Source: Capilliphycus robustus (GTDB lineage Bacteria; Cyanobacteriota; Cyanobacteriia; Cyanobacteriales; Microcoleaceae). Taken from it: DNA of 64,000 bases. This document shows positions 43,827 to 53,362 of this stretch, one piece after another (within the stretch, counting starts at the first letter, position 1; every line of letters begins with the position of its first letter). Location: contig NZ_JAYGHR010000003.1 in the NCBI RefSeq assembly GCF_034932365.1, forward strand, positions 62,001 to 126,000, given 5' to 3'. Position numbers and translations under genes: made by a program. A model generated the notes under the pieces. That model was given only the letters and a program-made list of their open reading frames with translations, searched no databases and was not told where the DNA came from.

Positions 43827-46229
43827 CTACTCTCTGGTGTTCAAACGAGAATGTTCTAACATCAGTAAATGTTCCGCCCGAGCGATCGCCAAATAGGTTT
43901 TTTCGACTGCATCAAGATTCACCGAAATAGAGGTGACACCCCATCGGATTAAATGTTCAATCAGTTCAGGATATAAAACCGGAGCATCCCCACAAATTGA
44001 ACAGGGAATTTTAGCTGTTATTGCCGTTGAAATTAATTGTTGAATCGCTTTCAGCATCGCCGGATGAAGAGCGTTTAAATGAGCAGGCGGGTGAGTTTGA
44101 TTGCGATCAATCCCGAGAATAAATTGACATAAATCATTGGTTCCAATGGAAATCCCTTGCACTCCCGCTTTGATATAGTCGGACAGTAAAAAGATTACGG
44201 ATGGAACTTCCGCCATGATCCAAATTTGAAACCGAGGATTATGGGTTAACCCGGTTTTTTCAATACAGTGACGGTAAATCGAAAACTCCTCAACAGAACG
44301 AACAAAGGGTAAAATCAGACGAATATTATCACAACCCGACTGGTAGAGCTGAGATAAAACAGCCAGTTCTAACTCAAATAACGTTGAATAGAGTTTGGGA
44401 CTGTGGTGTTCACAGTTAGAAAAACGAGTTAAAAGCGCGAGTTCAGAATTCTCCGCTCCCCATAAAGGTCTAACTTCTTGATGAAAGTCTCGCAAGTCTA
44501 GAGCGCGGTAAAATAGAGGATGGGGAGCGATCGTCGCCGCTAAACGTTGGAGTGCTTCAGTCATTGTCTCAATAAATTGGGACTGATACTGAGGTTGTAA
44601 GAATTGACTAAAATCAACAGAAGCGATCGCAGAGCCTAACACATCTAACGCCATTAGTTCCGAACGGACTAAGCCTATCCCATCAATCGGTAAATCTTTT
44701 AGTCGCTCTAAAGAACTGGATTGACTCAGATTCACCATTAATTGCGTCGCAATCGGAACCCGTAAAATATCTTGAGAAAAATGGGGTTTTGTCTTCCAGA
44801 TAGATGAGTTCTGATCTGTCGTCATATTCGGGTCTTGAATCCGATGAACTTCTCCGCGATCGCCATCAACGAGCAGAGATTCTCCCATTTTAATCTGCTC
44901 AGTGGCACTGGGTACACCAATCACAGCCGGAATTCCCAGTTCTCGCGCTAAAATTGCACCATGTCCAGTCATTCCGCCCTGTTCTGTGACTAAACCGCAA
45001 GCGTGTTTCAGCAGAGGAAGCAACTCGGGTGTGATCGTGGGAACGACTAAAATTGATCCCGTTGGAAATAGATGGGTTTGAACTCCAGAAGCTGTCGGAA
45101 TATAGGCTTTCCCCAGCCTTTGTCCTGCGGAAGCGGCTATTCCTTTGAGATCAGCAAAAGATGGCTCCGCGTCAACAACGGGCTGATCTTGGGCGATTAA
45201 ACAACTATCGAGAATGCAGACTTGAGAGATGTAAAATTCGCAGGACTCACAGAGTGTCCACTCGATCAACCCAGATGTTCCGAGATCTGTTGCGATCGGT
45301 TCGATTAACTCGATTAAGGATTGCAGTTGAGCGGGTTTGAGGACGGGTTCCTGATGTTCTTCAGGACTCAACAATTTGGCCTCTACAGGGCTTTTTAAGG
45401 GGGATAGGGAGGATTGAGCAAACCCTGTCCATTGACTGTCTAGATCGCTGAATTCTCGGGTTTCGGATGATTTTAAACGGTAGGTAATGGTTTTGTAACC
45501 CAGTCGTTGTTGTTGGACTTCTCGGGTTTGCGGATTGATTTGATAATGATCGGGGTGGGTTTGTCCCCATAAGATTGCCAATTCTAAACCCCAAGTGGCT
45601 CGAATTTCCCAAAATTCAGCATCGATGCGAATTGAACCAGAAGCGATCGCCTGGGGGATTGATTGTACTAGAACCGTTGGTTTGAGTTGTTCGAGTTTGA
45701 CTCCCTTGCGTTGCCAGTATAGTAAATTTCTTGCTCGAAATAATTCAGCCCAGGCTTGTTTTAACCCCAATTCAATCCCATCAATTGTTGTCCAACTGAT
45801 CACTGGATCAAATAATCCACTCGTGGGTACTGAGGGCAATATTAAATCGGGATGAAACATCACCGCTTGAGCGTTGATTGTTTGTAGGCCAGATTGCAAT
45901 GTCGATCTCAATTGAGAAGATAATTTTGATGTGATGATTTGATGACGAATCCGTTGGGCGATCGCCTGCAATTGTCGAGGATTGTTGACATCAATATGTA
46001 ATGAAGAAGTCGGAAAATCAACGAAGAGCGGTTCTAGCCAGTCTATCGTTTCCAAAAACTCACCATAGATTTTCGCACTCACCACAAAGCCAGGAAGGAC
46101 TGGATAACCCCGTTGGATTAAATGACCCAAGTAAAAAGCCCTATCCCCAACAACCGATCGGTCTGTGGTTTGAATTTTGTGAAGCCAGTAGAGATTTTCC
46201 ACGCCATCAGTTGATAGACTGAAAGACAT
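43827..46229 (-). CDS. PEP-synthase/PPDK-like protein with atypical ATP-grasp region
   Basis: 800 residues with the PEP-utilising layout. The swivelling phosphohistidine domain is intact (TEQGGMTGHGAILARELG, His near residue 422), and the C-terminal PEP/pyruvate domain carries LDLRDFHQEVRPLWG, MAEVPSVIFLLSDY, GISIGTNDLCQFILGIDR and CSICGDA near 741. The N-terminal ATP-binding part (DRAFYLGHLIQRGYPVLPGF) lacks the VRSSAxxED motif expected around residues 115-125, where VMFHPDL is found. It may bind or hydrolyse nucleotide poorly, so a different PEP-linked role is possible. Not to be equated with ppsA without more evidence. Confidence 0.85.
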   Translation of the reverse strand: MSFSLSTDGVENLYWLHKIQTTDRSVVGDRAFYLGHLIQRGYPVLPGFVVSAKIYGEFLETIDWLEPLFVDFPTSSLHIDVNNPRQLQAIAQRIRHQIITSKLSSQLRSTLQSGLQTINAQAVMFHPDLILPSVPTSGLFDPVISWTTIDGIELGLKQAWAELFRARNLLYWQRKGVKLEQLKPTVLVQSIPQAIASGSIRIDAEFWEIRATWGLELAILWGQTHPDHYQINPQTREVQQQRLGYKTITYRLKSSETREFSDLDSQWTGFAQSSLSPLKSPVEAKLLSPEEHQEPVLKPAQLQSLIELIEPIATDLGTSGLIEWTLCESCEFYISQVCILDSCLIAQDQPVVDAEPSFADLKGIAASAGQRLGKAYIPTASGVQTHLFPTGSILVVPTITPELLPLLKHACGLVTEQGGMTGHGAILARELGIPAVIGVPSATEQIKMGESLLVDGDRGEVHRIQDPNMTTDQNSSIWKTKPHFSQDILRVPIATQLMVNLSQSSSLERLKDLPIDGIGLVRSELMALDVLGSAIASVDFSQFLQPQYQSQFIETMTEALQRLAATIAPHPLFYRALDLRDFHQEVRPLWGAENSELALLTRFSNCEHHSPKLYSTLFELELAVLSQLYQSGCDNIRLILPFVRSVEEFSIYRHCIEKTGLTHNPRFQIWIMAEVPSVIFLLSDYIKAGVQGISIGTNDLCQFILGIDRNQTHPPAHLNALHPAMLKAIQQLISTAITAKIPCSICGDAPVLYPELIEHLIRWGVTSISVNLDAVEKTYLAIARAEHLLMLEHSRLNTRE

Positions 46230-46428
46230 CTTATTATATATAATTTTATTACAAAACTGTTGCTATTTTAGCAAAAGCTGTGATATGAAGGGGTTGGGGA
46301 TCTATAAACACATCAATAAAAACAACTGTATATCTCAGTAGAACGAGAGGCGTTGTACACAAGATCTATAGATCGGGTTTCCCTGAAGCTGTAATCTTTT
46401 CACGGGTAGGGATGATTGATCAATTATC

Positions 46429-47529
46429 CTAACTGTTCACGGATTTTCTAACCCCTAACCCTGGTAAATCATTCGGAATTAAACAGCCTTGTTTCACCGT
46501 TGCACCGATAAAGGGATCATCAATTAAATTCAAGTGAGAGTCTAAATCTAGATAATCAGCTAGCGGTGCCAGATGAGAAGCGGCTGTATTTGCCAAACAA
46601 CTATCAGAATAACAGCCAAACATCACCTGTAACCCAAACGCTTTCGCAGTATGGATCATTCGCCAAGCTTCTGTTAAACCGCCAGATTTCATCAGTTTAA
46701 TATTAATACCATGAATATAAGGAGCGAGTAGAGGAATATCCCGACTCTTAAAACAACTTTCATCCACAAAAATGGGTATTGGAGATTGGTCATAAAGTTG
46801 AGGAAGTTCTTTTAAAGCAACATCTACCCCTAACGGTTGTTCAACATATTTTACTCCGACCGACGCTAACCAGTGACACATTTTGACTGCATCGGGTAAA
46901 TTCCAACCGCCATTCGCATCAACAAACAACACCGCATCGGCAGGGGCTTCTGTTTTCACCGCCATCAACATTTCTTGATCGGCTTCGATCCCTTGCGGGC
47001 TGCCCAATTTTACCTTTAATACCCGTACATCGAGATAATTTAACCAATCTCTGACTCTGGCTTTTGCACCTTCTGGGGTATTAATCCCAATTGTTACCGA
47101 AATTGGGACAATGTGATCGCGATCGAGTCCCCACAACCGCCACAGAGGTAATCCCAGCTTTTTCCCCAACCAGTCGTGAAACGCCATATCCAACGCCGCC
47201 CTAGCCGATGAAGGAAGTTGACTGTCCCTGAAAATTGCTTCGATCCGTTGTCGATCAAAGGGAGTCAACGCTTCCAATTTCGGGATCATCTCCTCTAACG
47301 CCGCTACCAACGTTTCTGAGGTTTGGGGCTGACTCCCCGTTGAGAAGGGCGATGCTTCTCCCCAGCCTTCGATCCCATCGTGAGAGACTTTCAGCCAAAT
47401 ATTCGTAGAGTGGGTTGTGGTTCCCCGGCTGATCGTCAAGGGAAAGCGTTTGTTCACAGTGAAGGTTTGAACTTGAAGCTGCATCTTCGTGGGTGTGGCT
47501 GGATCGACTGTGGTGTATGGGGTAGGCAT
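46429..47529 (-). CDS. Dipeptide (L-Ala-D/L-Glu) epimerase-like enolase-superfamily protein
   Basis: 366 residues (or 351 from an internal ATG at 47484). Enolase-superfamily signature: KVKLG (general base), metal ligands in FVDANGGW, KYVEQPLG and FVDES, then INIKLMKSGGLTEA, and DLDSHLNLIDDP. This last C-terminal motif and the lack of the OSBS signature favour dipeptide epimerase, acting on cell-wall-derived dipeptides during murein recycling. o-Succinylbenzoate synthase (menaquinone/phylloquinone pathway) is the main alternative. It sits 199 bases from the start of the PEP-synthase-like gene and is probably separate. Confidence 0.85.
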   Translation of the reverse strand: MPTPYTTVDPATPTKMQLQVQTFTVNKRFPLTISRGTTTHSTNIWLKVSHDGIEGWGEASPFSTGSQPQTSETLVAALEEMIPKLEALTPFDRQRIEAIFRDSQLPSSARAALDMAFHDWLGKKLGLPLWRLWGLDRDHIVPISVTIGINTPEGAKARVRDWLNYLDVRVLKVKLGSPQGIEADQEMLMAVKTEAPADAVLFVDANGGWNLPDAVKMCHWLASVGVKYVEQPLGVDVALKELPQLYDQSPIPIFVDESCFKSRDIPLLAPYIHGINIKLMKSGGLTEAWRMIHTAKAFGLQVMFGCYSDSCLANTAASHLAPLADYLDLDSHLNLIDDPFIGATVKQGCLIPNDLPGLGVRKSVNS

Positions 47530-47603
47530 TTTTACAGGGGTCTGTCACTTCCACCTGTTTTTTCCCTTGACCTTACTCTAACCCCAAAATTCCTCAATTC
47601 GAT

Positions 47604-48488
47604 GTGATGCTCATCACCTCAATGACTTCCAAGTTGTCACCAACTCAAACGGTTTCCCCTCACGCGGATACTTCTGAATTCTCACAGGGTTTCGAGAATA
47701 CCATCACTTCTTATTTTTGTAATTGCATTGATACTAAGTCTTGTCGTTCAAGTGCATCGCAAATGTCAGATATGTTTAACCTCAAAGCTATCTTGTTCTC
47801 AATGCGTAAAAGATTGACCCGGAATTCTAAAACAGATTTAACCATTTTGAGCTTACATCAAGTGATTCAGCATCAAAATCAAATGTTACAACAACTGCAA
47901 TCTGAAAATCAAGAGTTGAGACAGTTGGCAAATTTAGATGAACTTACTAGACTCGCTAACCGTCGTAAATTTTATGCTTATCTCTATGAACAATGGGAAC
48001 AATGTAGCCAACAACCCTTATCGGTGATTCTCTGTGATGTTGATTTTTTCAAACCTTACAATGATACTTATGGTCATATTGCCGGAGATATCACTTTAAA
48101 ACAAATTGCTGACGCGACTCAAAAAGCTGTTCAAGAAATTCTCGATCCCAATAGCTTTCTTGTGGCTCGTTATGGAGGTGAAGAATTTGCAGTGATTCTT
48201 CCTCAGTTAAATACTCAACAAGCCATGCAGATTGCAGAACATATTCGTCAGCAAGTGGCGGCTCTCCAAATTCCTCACGCACAGTCAAAAATTAGCTCAT
48301 TTGTAACCCTGAGTTTGGGTGTAGCCAGCCGGAAACCCAATGATGAATTCTCGGCTTTAGAACTTTTAATGGATGCGGATCGTGCTTTGTATAAAGCCAA
48401 ATCAAAAGGACGTAACCGCGTGGGGTATAGTTCCCATTTACAGAGTTGTGAAACGACTACTTTTTGTTCCTGCTGTGAACAAGCCTGA
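47604..48488 (+). CDS. GGDEF diguanylate cyclase
   Basis: 294 residues. The N-terminal 90 residues have no recognised sensor and include Cys-rich SYFCNCIDTKSC; a coiled coil (HQNQMLQQLQSENQELRQ) leads into the GGDEF domain (about 110-280): LDELTRLANRRKF, ILCDVDFFKPYNDTYGH and the active GGEEF in RYGGEEFAV. The upstream RxxD inhibitory site is absent (PNSF at that place), so product inhibition by c-di-GMP is unlikely. Makes the second messenger c-di-GMP, here probably membrane-independent. The start could also be the second or third Met. Confidence 0.9.
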   Translation: MMLITSMTSKLSPTQTVSPHADTSEFSQGFENTITSYFCNCIDTKSCRSSASQMSDMFNLKAILFSMRKRLTRNSKTDLTILSLHQVIQHQNQMLQQLQSENQELRQLANLDELTRLANRRKFYAYLYEQWEQCSQQPLSVILCDVDFFKPYNDTYGHIAGDITLKQIADATQKAVQEILDPNSFLVARYGGEEFAVILPQLNTQQAMQIAEHIRQQVAALQIPHAQSKISSFVTLSLGVASRKPNDEFSALELLMDADRALYKAKSKGRNRVGYSSHLQSCETTTFCSCCEQA

Positions 48489-48692
48489 AGTTGAAATCGT
48501 GAGTGTTATATTAGATTGATCCCCTCAAGTGATCATCCTCAATGTAATTTTAAGGCGAGACTTTGAGAGAACATCTACCTCTTCCTCACGCAAACTACAA
48601 TAAGATATCGGTAAAATATATTAGTTTTAAATTCATTTAAAAGTCGCACAATTAATGTTTTAATTTTAATTAAAATTGCTATTTTACTCATT

Positions 48693-50888
48693 TTAAATTG
48701 GATTAACTCTAAATTGACTGACGACTTCAGGGCGACGATTAATAATTGCAGCCGGAATGGTTTCAACCTCCTCTTCAGTATAGGGTTCAATTCCATAAAC
48801 GGTGACTTGTAACTGTTGAGTTTGCGGATCAATGACAAATTCAGTCCAGCCAAATGTATGAGCCGCTACATAGCCTCCCTGAATTAATTCAGCATCAATT
48901 TCTGACTCTTCTAAGCCAATCGGATCATAACCAAAAGAAACAATTCTATTATCTAAAACCTCTTGAATAAACTCATCTTTTTGAAAACGAAGATCTAAAC
49001 CAGAATAAATATCTTTAAGTTCAGGAGATAATAAATCATCCGGTGTTAACGCTACTGTAGCCACCCCAAACGGCGCCGCTATCTGTTCATTGTCTAACTC
49101 TAACTGTACCGCAGTCGGTTCGACGGTAATTTCAAAGGCATTGGTGGAAATTTGCGGCTGTTCAAAACCTGTTTGATAAGTTAGATTATTCACAATTGTA
49201 CCATTGGCTTGTCCTGAAACAAACACCACATTATTAATATTATTTTCATCAATAAACCTTAATAACTCATTGCGTTCATCTGCGTAACCTTCCCACCGAT
49301 CCTCCGCTTCAAAAAAGCCTAAATTCTGCATCGGAACTGGAGAAAAAACAAATTTCCAAGTAATTCCCGCCGCCTCTGAACCTAACAAATCATTTTTCAA
49401 CTCTTCTAATTGTGCTTCTCCCAATAACGTTCTATCTGGGGTAAATGTTTGCTCGATAAATTGATTAATTTGTCCCTCTGTGGGAACATCAGGAAGCGGA
49501 AATAATGATTCATCTCTAAACGAACGAACATCTAAAATAAACGCCGCCGCATCTTTTCCATAAGGAATTGCACGATAAAGTTTTTGTTGATTTGCGGTGC
49601 GAGAATCTCCGGTTTCTCCATAGAATAAATTCCGTAAGGGTTGAGACTCAATAAACGAATTTAACGCCGTTTCAAACAAAGGCGTATCATTGACAAATTC
49701 TCCTTCTGTTCCAAAAATAGCCTGAGTTAATAAACGACTCGTTGGCGCGACTCCTCCCGCAAAATTATTAATTAAATTCTGATCATCCCAAACTGCATAA
49801 ATCGGCGTTGATGATCCTAAATTTGCTAACGGATTAATTCCAGCCCGTTGAGACACTGTTTCATTATATTTTGTGTTAAAATCAACTTCAGTAATCGCTT
49901 GAGAAACTCTCGGCAAATCCGGCGATACGGTATCCGCAGAAATCGTATCACCCAGTTGGATAAAAAAGTCTAAATTGCGTTCAGGAACGTTAATTAAAGA
50001 CGGATAAGGGGCTAATTCACCTTGCACGGTTCCACTCACGCCAAACCTTAATCCCCGTTGAACTTCTAGAGGCGGAACGGTTCTAAAACTTCCCACTTCG
50101 CTAGTTCCTAAAGCATTGGTAACGCGATAAAAATATTGAGTTCCCGGTGCTAAATTCCCCACTTCAATTTTAACTGGAGTCACAACATTATTAATCGGTT
50201 GGGTTTGTGATGTTATAATTTGATTAAAGTTGGGATCGGTTGCAACATCAAACTCAATCTCTCCCGGAACTGTGCTACGAGTTAATAGAATTGCCGAATT
50301 TTGTGTAACATCTCCCACCGCAACTTGGTTGGGAAACGGTGAATTATCCGGCGATAAAAATGCACTAAAATCTCTATTTTGAGTCGCACCAATATCGAGA
50401 TAATGTTGAATTCCTGTCAGTTCATCTCGTACAACTGCAACGGCTACATCCGGGTTTTGAGATAAATAATAATTGGAATTATATAAAAGACTGGGAGGGC
50501 GATCTTCAAATTGACCAAATTTAACAAAGTGTTCAATCGCTGTTAAAACACCCTCGTTTACGGCTGTACTCACATCGGGATTTTGCGTTAAATAAAACTG
50601 CGTATCAAATAATATACTGGGGTTGCGTCTTTCAAATTGACCAAATTCGATAAAATGTTGAAAGCCATTATTAATAATCCCTTGCGTTACCGCATCCCGA
50701 ATGGTTGGGTTAGCCGCTAAATAATCCAATTCATTATATAATGGACTCGGTTGGCGGACTTGAAACTGACCTGACTCAATAAAATGATCAAATCCACTTT
50801 CAATGATCCCCGCTTCCACCGCCGCTTTGACATCGGGATTATTTGCCAAATAAAAGGCTTCATTAAACAGATCTTCTGCATTTAACAT
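48693..50888 (-). CDS. PhoD-like phosphatase with four exoprotein repeats
   Basis: 731 residues. Four repeats of about 39 residues at about 8-47, 50-88, 92-131 and 134-173 (FYLANNPDVKAAVEAG, FDHFIESGQF and relatives), a module common at the ends of cyanobacterial exported proteins. A PhoD N-terminal Fn3-like domain follows (LLTRSTVPGEIEFDVA, VEVGNLAPGTQYFYRVT), then the PhoD catalytic part (FFIQLGDTISAD, IYAVWDDQNLINN). The usual IYAD Tyr and DDHE are replaced by ISAD and DDQN, so metal binding is altered. No classical signal peptide is seen, suggesting type I-like export. Phosphate-scavenging is plausible but activity doubtful. Confidence 0.85.
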   Translation of the reverse strand: MLNAEDLFNEAFYLANNPDVKAAVEAGIIESGFDHFIESGQFQVRQPSPLYNELDYLAANPTIRDAVTQGIINNGFQHFIEFGQFERRNPSILFDTQFYLTQNPDVSTAVNEGVLTAIEHFVKFGQFEDRPPSLLYNSNYYLSQNPDVAVAVVRDELTGIQHYLDIGATQNRDFSAFLSPDNSPFPNQVAVGDVTQNSAILLTRSTVPGEIEFDVATDPNFNQIITSQTQPINNVVTPVKIEVGNLAPGTQYFYRVTNALGTSEVGSFRTVPPLEVQRGLRFGVSGTVQGELAPYPSLINVPERNLDFFIQLGDTISADTVSPDLPRVSQAITEVDFNTKYNETVSQRAGINPLANLGSSTPIYAVWDDQNLINNFAGGVAPTSRLLTQAIFGTEGEFVNDTPLFETALNSFIESQPLRNLFYGETGDSRTANQQKLYRAIPYGKDAAAFILDVRSFRDESLFPLPDVPTEGQINQFIEQTFTPDRTLLGEAQLEELKNDLLGSEAAGITWKFVFSPVPMQNLGFFEAEDRWEGYADERNELLRFIDENNINNVVFVSGQANGTIVNNLTYQTGFEQPQISTNAFEITVEPTAVQLELDNEQIAAPFGVATVALTPDDLLSPELKDIYSGLDLRFQKDEFIQEVLDNRIVSFGYDPIGLEESEIDAELIQGGYVAAHTFGWTEFVIDPQTQQLQVTVYGIEPYTEEEVETIPAAIINRRPEVVSQFRVNPI

Positions 50889-50929
50889 AGTGGAAAAATA
50901 GGGAATTTTAGACGGGGATCATCTAGACA

Positions 50930-51050
50930 GTTACCAGTGAACAGTGATAACTGTAAAAACTGGTAACTAATAACTAATAACTGTAAACTGTAAAAACTGG
51001 TCACTGGTTACTGTAAACTGTAAACTGTAAAAGCTGGTTACTGTAAACTG
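50930..51050. repeat. Low-complexity ACTGTAAACTGTAAAA repeat
   Basis: Tandem variants of ACTGTAAA(A)CTGG(T)TACT run from about 50930 to 51050 and reach into the last codons of the methyltransferase gene (its stop lies within the repeat). Confidence 0.6.
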
Positions 51051-51973
51051 TTTAAAGCGATCGCTGTGCGATGACGAGGGCTATTATAATTTAAAGTGAC
51101 AAGTTGAAAACCCGCATCTGTTAACGTTTGTTCTAAATTTAAACTAAAATATTCATCTAAATAGGGTTCAGTGCTTTTGAGTAACGTAAAAACATAAGGA
51201 GGCATTCGAGAAATGACTTCAGATTTAGGGTTCATATCCATAACTGCAATATAACCCCCCGGACGCAATAATCGTTTAGCTTCTTGAAAAATGTGTTGAG
51301 TCGCAACTTGCGGCAATTCGTGACAAACTAAACACAATGATACTAAATCAAAACTCTTTTCCGGTAAATTAGTGGCTTCTGCGGGCGCATGAACCCAAGT
51401 GGGTTGAGGATATCCTTGTTGCTGCCATTTTGGACTATTATATTGAGCAACAGCTAAAAAATAGGGCGACAAATCAACTCCGGTAATATTTGCTTGGGGA
51501 TAAAGCTGTTGCAGGGAAAAGGTACTCATTCCCACACTGCATCCCAAGTCTACAATATCCTGTAAATTTGTCGGTAACGAAGCCCGTAAAACGTCGTTGT
51601 AACTCTGACGCAGACGGTGATCCCCGTCAACGCCCGCTTCGGGCCAGATTTTGGCATGAACCGCATAGGCGGCGACTTCGACTTCTACTGCGGCTTGCCA
51701 ACTCAAATTTCCTTCATCGTAAGCATGAAACGGACGAAGGTAATATTCAGGATAGTTTAATTGGGGATTGTGGACTTGAGAAAATTCTGTATCCCAATTG
51801 CGTAAAAGTAGGGTTTGGGCTTGTTGACGCCAGGGGACACCCAGTTTTTCCGCCCGGTTGATCATCATCTGACGGGCTTGATGTTTGGCAAAATTAAATA
51901 AAGGTTTAACCGCGAGAAATCCATTAACTAAACGGGATGCGAGTCCGGGTTGAGAAGTTGTGCTGACAGTCAT
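51038..51973 (-). CDS. SAM-dependent class I methyltransferase
   Basis: 311 residues. The SAM-binding core is standard: motif I DLGCSVGMSTFSL at about 142-154, the acidic end of strand 2 in ITGVDLSPYFLAVAQ, then APAEATNLPEKSFDLVSLC and LLRPGGYIAVMDMNPKSE. About 130 residues precede the core, including MMINRAEKLGVPWRQQAQTLLL. This layout resembles cyanobacterial methyltransferases of unknown substrate; a quinone, lipid or small metabolite is possible. It is monocistronic, ending in a low-complexity repeat. Confidence 0.9.
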   Translation of the reverse strand: MTVSTTSQPGLASRLVNGFLAVKPLFNFAKHQARQMMINRAEKLGVPWRQQAQTLLLRNWDTEFSQVHNPQLNYPEYYLRPFHAYDEGNLSWQAAVEVEVAAYAVHAKIWPEAGVDGDHRLRQSYNDVLRASLPTNLQDIVDLGCSVGMSTFSLQQLYPQANITGVDLSPYFLAVAQYNSPKWQQQGYPQPTWVHAPAEATNLPEKSFDLVSLCLVCHELPQVATQHIFQEAKRLLRPGGYIAVMDMNPKSEVISRMPPYVFTLLKSTEPYLDEYFSLNLEQTLTDAGFQLVTLNYNSPRHRTAIALNSLQ

Positions 51974-52054
51974 GCTTGTTTTTCACGTCTTTTAAACTCA
52001 ACCCTATAGTTTGTCATCCAAACGGTCAACCTGGCAACTGCTATCGAAAACTGA

Positions 52055-53252
52055 TATAACACGGTATAAACCGTATTAATGTTTCGTTCCTGCATCACCC
52101 CGGACTGTCGGCAGCACCCGGTCAGACAGGCAAATCAGCCGAGAAGCCCTCGGCATAATGTAATAAATTTAGGCTAGCATTCAAATCACGGTCAATGCTT
52201 ACACCGCAATTCTTACAATTGAAAACTCGTTCTTTCAGTGCTATTTCTTGAACGTGACCGCAGTTTGAACAGGTTTTAGTTGACGGGTAAAATCTATCAG
52301 CAAAAACTACAACTGAGCCGTACCACGAAGATTTATACTCAACTTGGCGGCGAATTTCATAAAGAGCAGAATCAGCAATAGCACCCGCTAACTTGTGATT
52401 TTTCAACATCCCAGAAACATTCAAGTCTTCTAACCCGATGACTGCGTGATTTTTGCATAGCCATGAGGTAAGTTTATGAATTCCATCTTTTCGGATGTTA
52501 GCCACTCTTTGATGTGCTTTTGCCAGTTTCAGTCTAGCTTTATTCCTGTTGTTAGAACCCTTCTGTTTTCTCGAGAGGTCGCGCTGAAGTTTTGCCAGAT
52601 TTTTTTGAGCTTTTTTGTAGGCTCTGGGATTGGCAAAAACAGTACCATCTGAACAGGTCGCTAAGACCTTAACCCCAACATCAACACCCAGATAAACTCT
52701 TGATTTAACAGTCTGTTCTGGCTCAAATTCGTAGGCTACAGACAAATACCAAGAATCAGCGACTCGACTAATTGTGACTCGTTTAGTCTGAATTTCTGGA
52801 AGGGGTTCGTAAGTGTTAACCCATCCAATAAAAGGAAGCTTTAATCTCCTCCCTGAAAACCTCATTACTTTGCCACAATTGTCAATAGTAAAGCTATCAT
52901 TTCTGCCTTTTTTCTTGAACTTAGGATGTTTGGCAACGCCTTGAAAAAAGCGACTGAAAGCTTCCCCTAAGTGCATGAAAGCAAATTGATAAACTCTAGA
53001 ACTTAGCGTTGACTGCCAGGGATAGTTTGGCTTAATGTGATTGGTGTAGAACTTTTTTAGCTTATTCGTTGAAGGTTTTAAACCCTGTTTGTAAGCTTCA
53101 TTCCAGAGATTTAAAGCCCAATTCCAAACCCACCTAGAATATCCGGCGTGGGTCGCCATTAAAGTCTTCTGTTTGTTGTTCAGTTTTAACTTGGTATGAT
53201 AGGCTCGTTGCATAGATCTATTATCTGATCTTACAGATAGTACCGTGTTGTA
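52055..53252 (-). mobile_element. TnpB-only transposon with short inverted ends
   Basis: TATAACACGGTA at 52055-52066 and its near-complement (TACCGTGTTGTA at 53241-53252, 11 of 12 matching when reversed) bracket the full-length tnpB at 52122-53213. Hairpins ACGGT-ATAA-ACCGT (52061-52074) and TATCTG...CAGATA (53222-53239) lie at the two ends. Ends were judged by eye only. Confidence 0.5.
52122..53213 (-). CDS. tnpB: TnpB RNA-guided nuclease, full length
   Basis: 363 residues, the normal TnpB length. An N-terminal helical domain (MQRAYHTKLKLNNKQKTLMA...) is followed by the beta-barrel and the RuvC core: GVDVGVK (first Asp), IGLEDLNVSGM (Glu), a zinc ribbon CSNCG...CKNCG and DRDLNASLNL (last Asp). 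All are intact, so it may be active. No TnpA partner is adjacent. A 15-codon fragment of a very similar gene (LTSWLCKNHAVIGLE) survives at 59153-59197, so relatives have been active in this genome. Start ATG 53213. Confidence 0.95.
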   Translation of the reverse strand: MQRAYHTKLKLNNKQKTLMATHAGYSRWVWNWALNLWNEAYKQGLKPSTNKLKKFYTNHIKPNYPWQSTLSSRVYQFAFMHLGEAFSRFFQGVAKHPKFKKKGRNDSFTIDNCGKVMRFSGRRLKLPFIGWVNTYEPLPEIQTKRVTISRVADSWYLSVAYEFEPEQTVKSRVYLGVDVGVKVLATCSDGTVFANPRAYKKAQKNLAKLQRDLSRKQKGSNNRNKARLKLAKAHQRVANIRKDGIHKLTSWLCKNHAVIGLEDLNVSGMLKNHKLAGAIADSALYEIRRQVEYKSSWYGSVVVFADRFYPSTKTCSNCGHVQEIALKERVFNCKNCGVSIDRDLNASLNLLHYAEGFSADLPV

Positions 53253-53362
53253 CCATAAATCGTCTACTAAGTTACTGCTCTAGCACATAGTAGGCTGGGT
53301 CTAATGAGAGAACTTTCCCTAACTCCCGCGATATTAATGGGGTTTGACTCACCTTAGTCCTG

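Noticed and set aside
48575..48853. 92-codon minus-strand frame
   Set aside because: Largely in the AT-rich convergent gap and in a shifted frame over the PhoD gene end.
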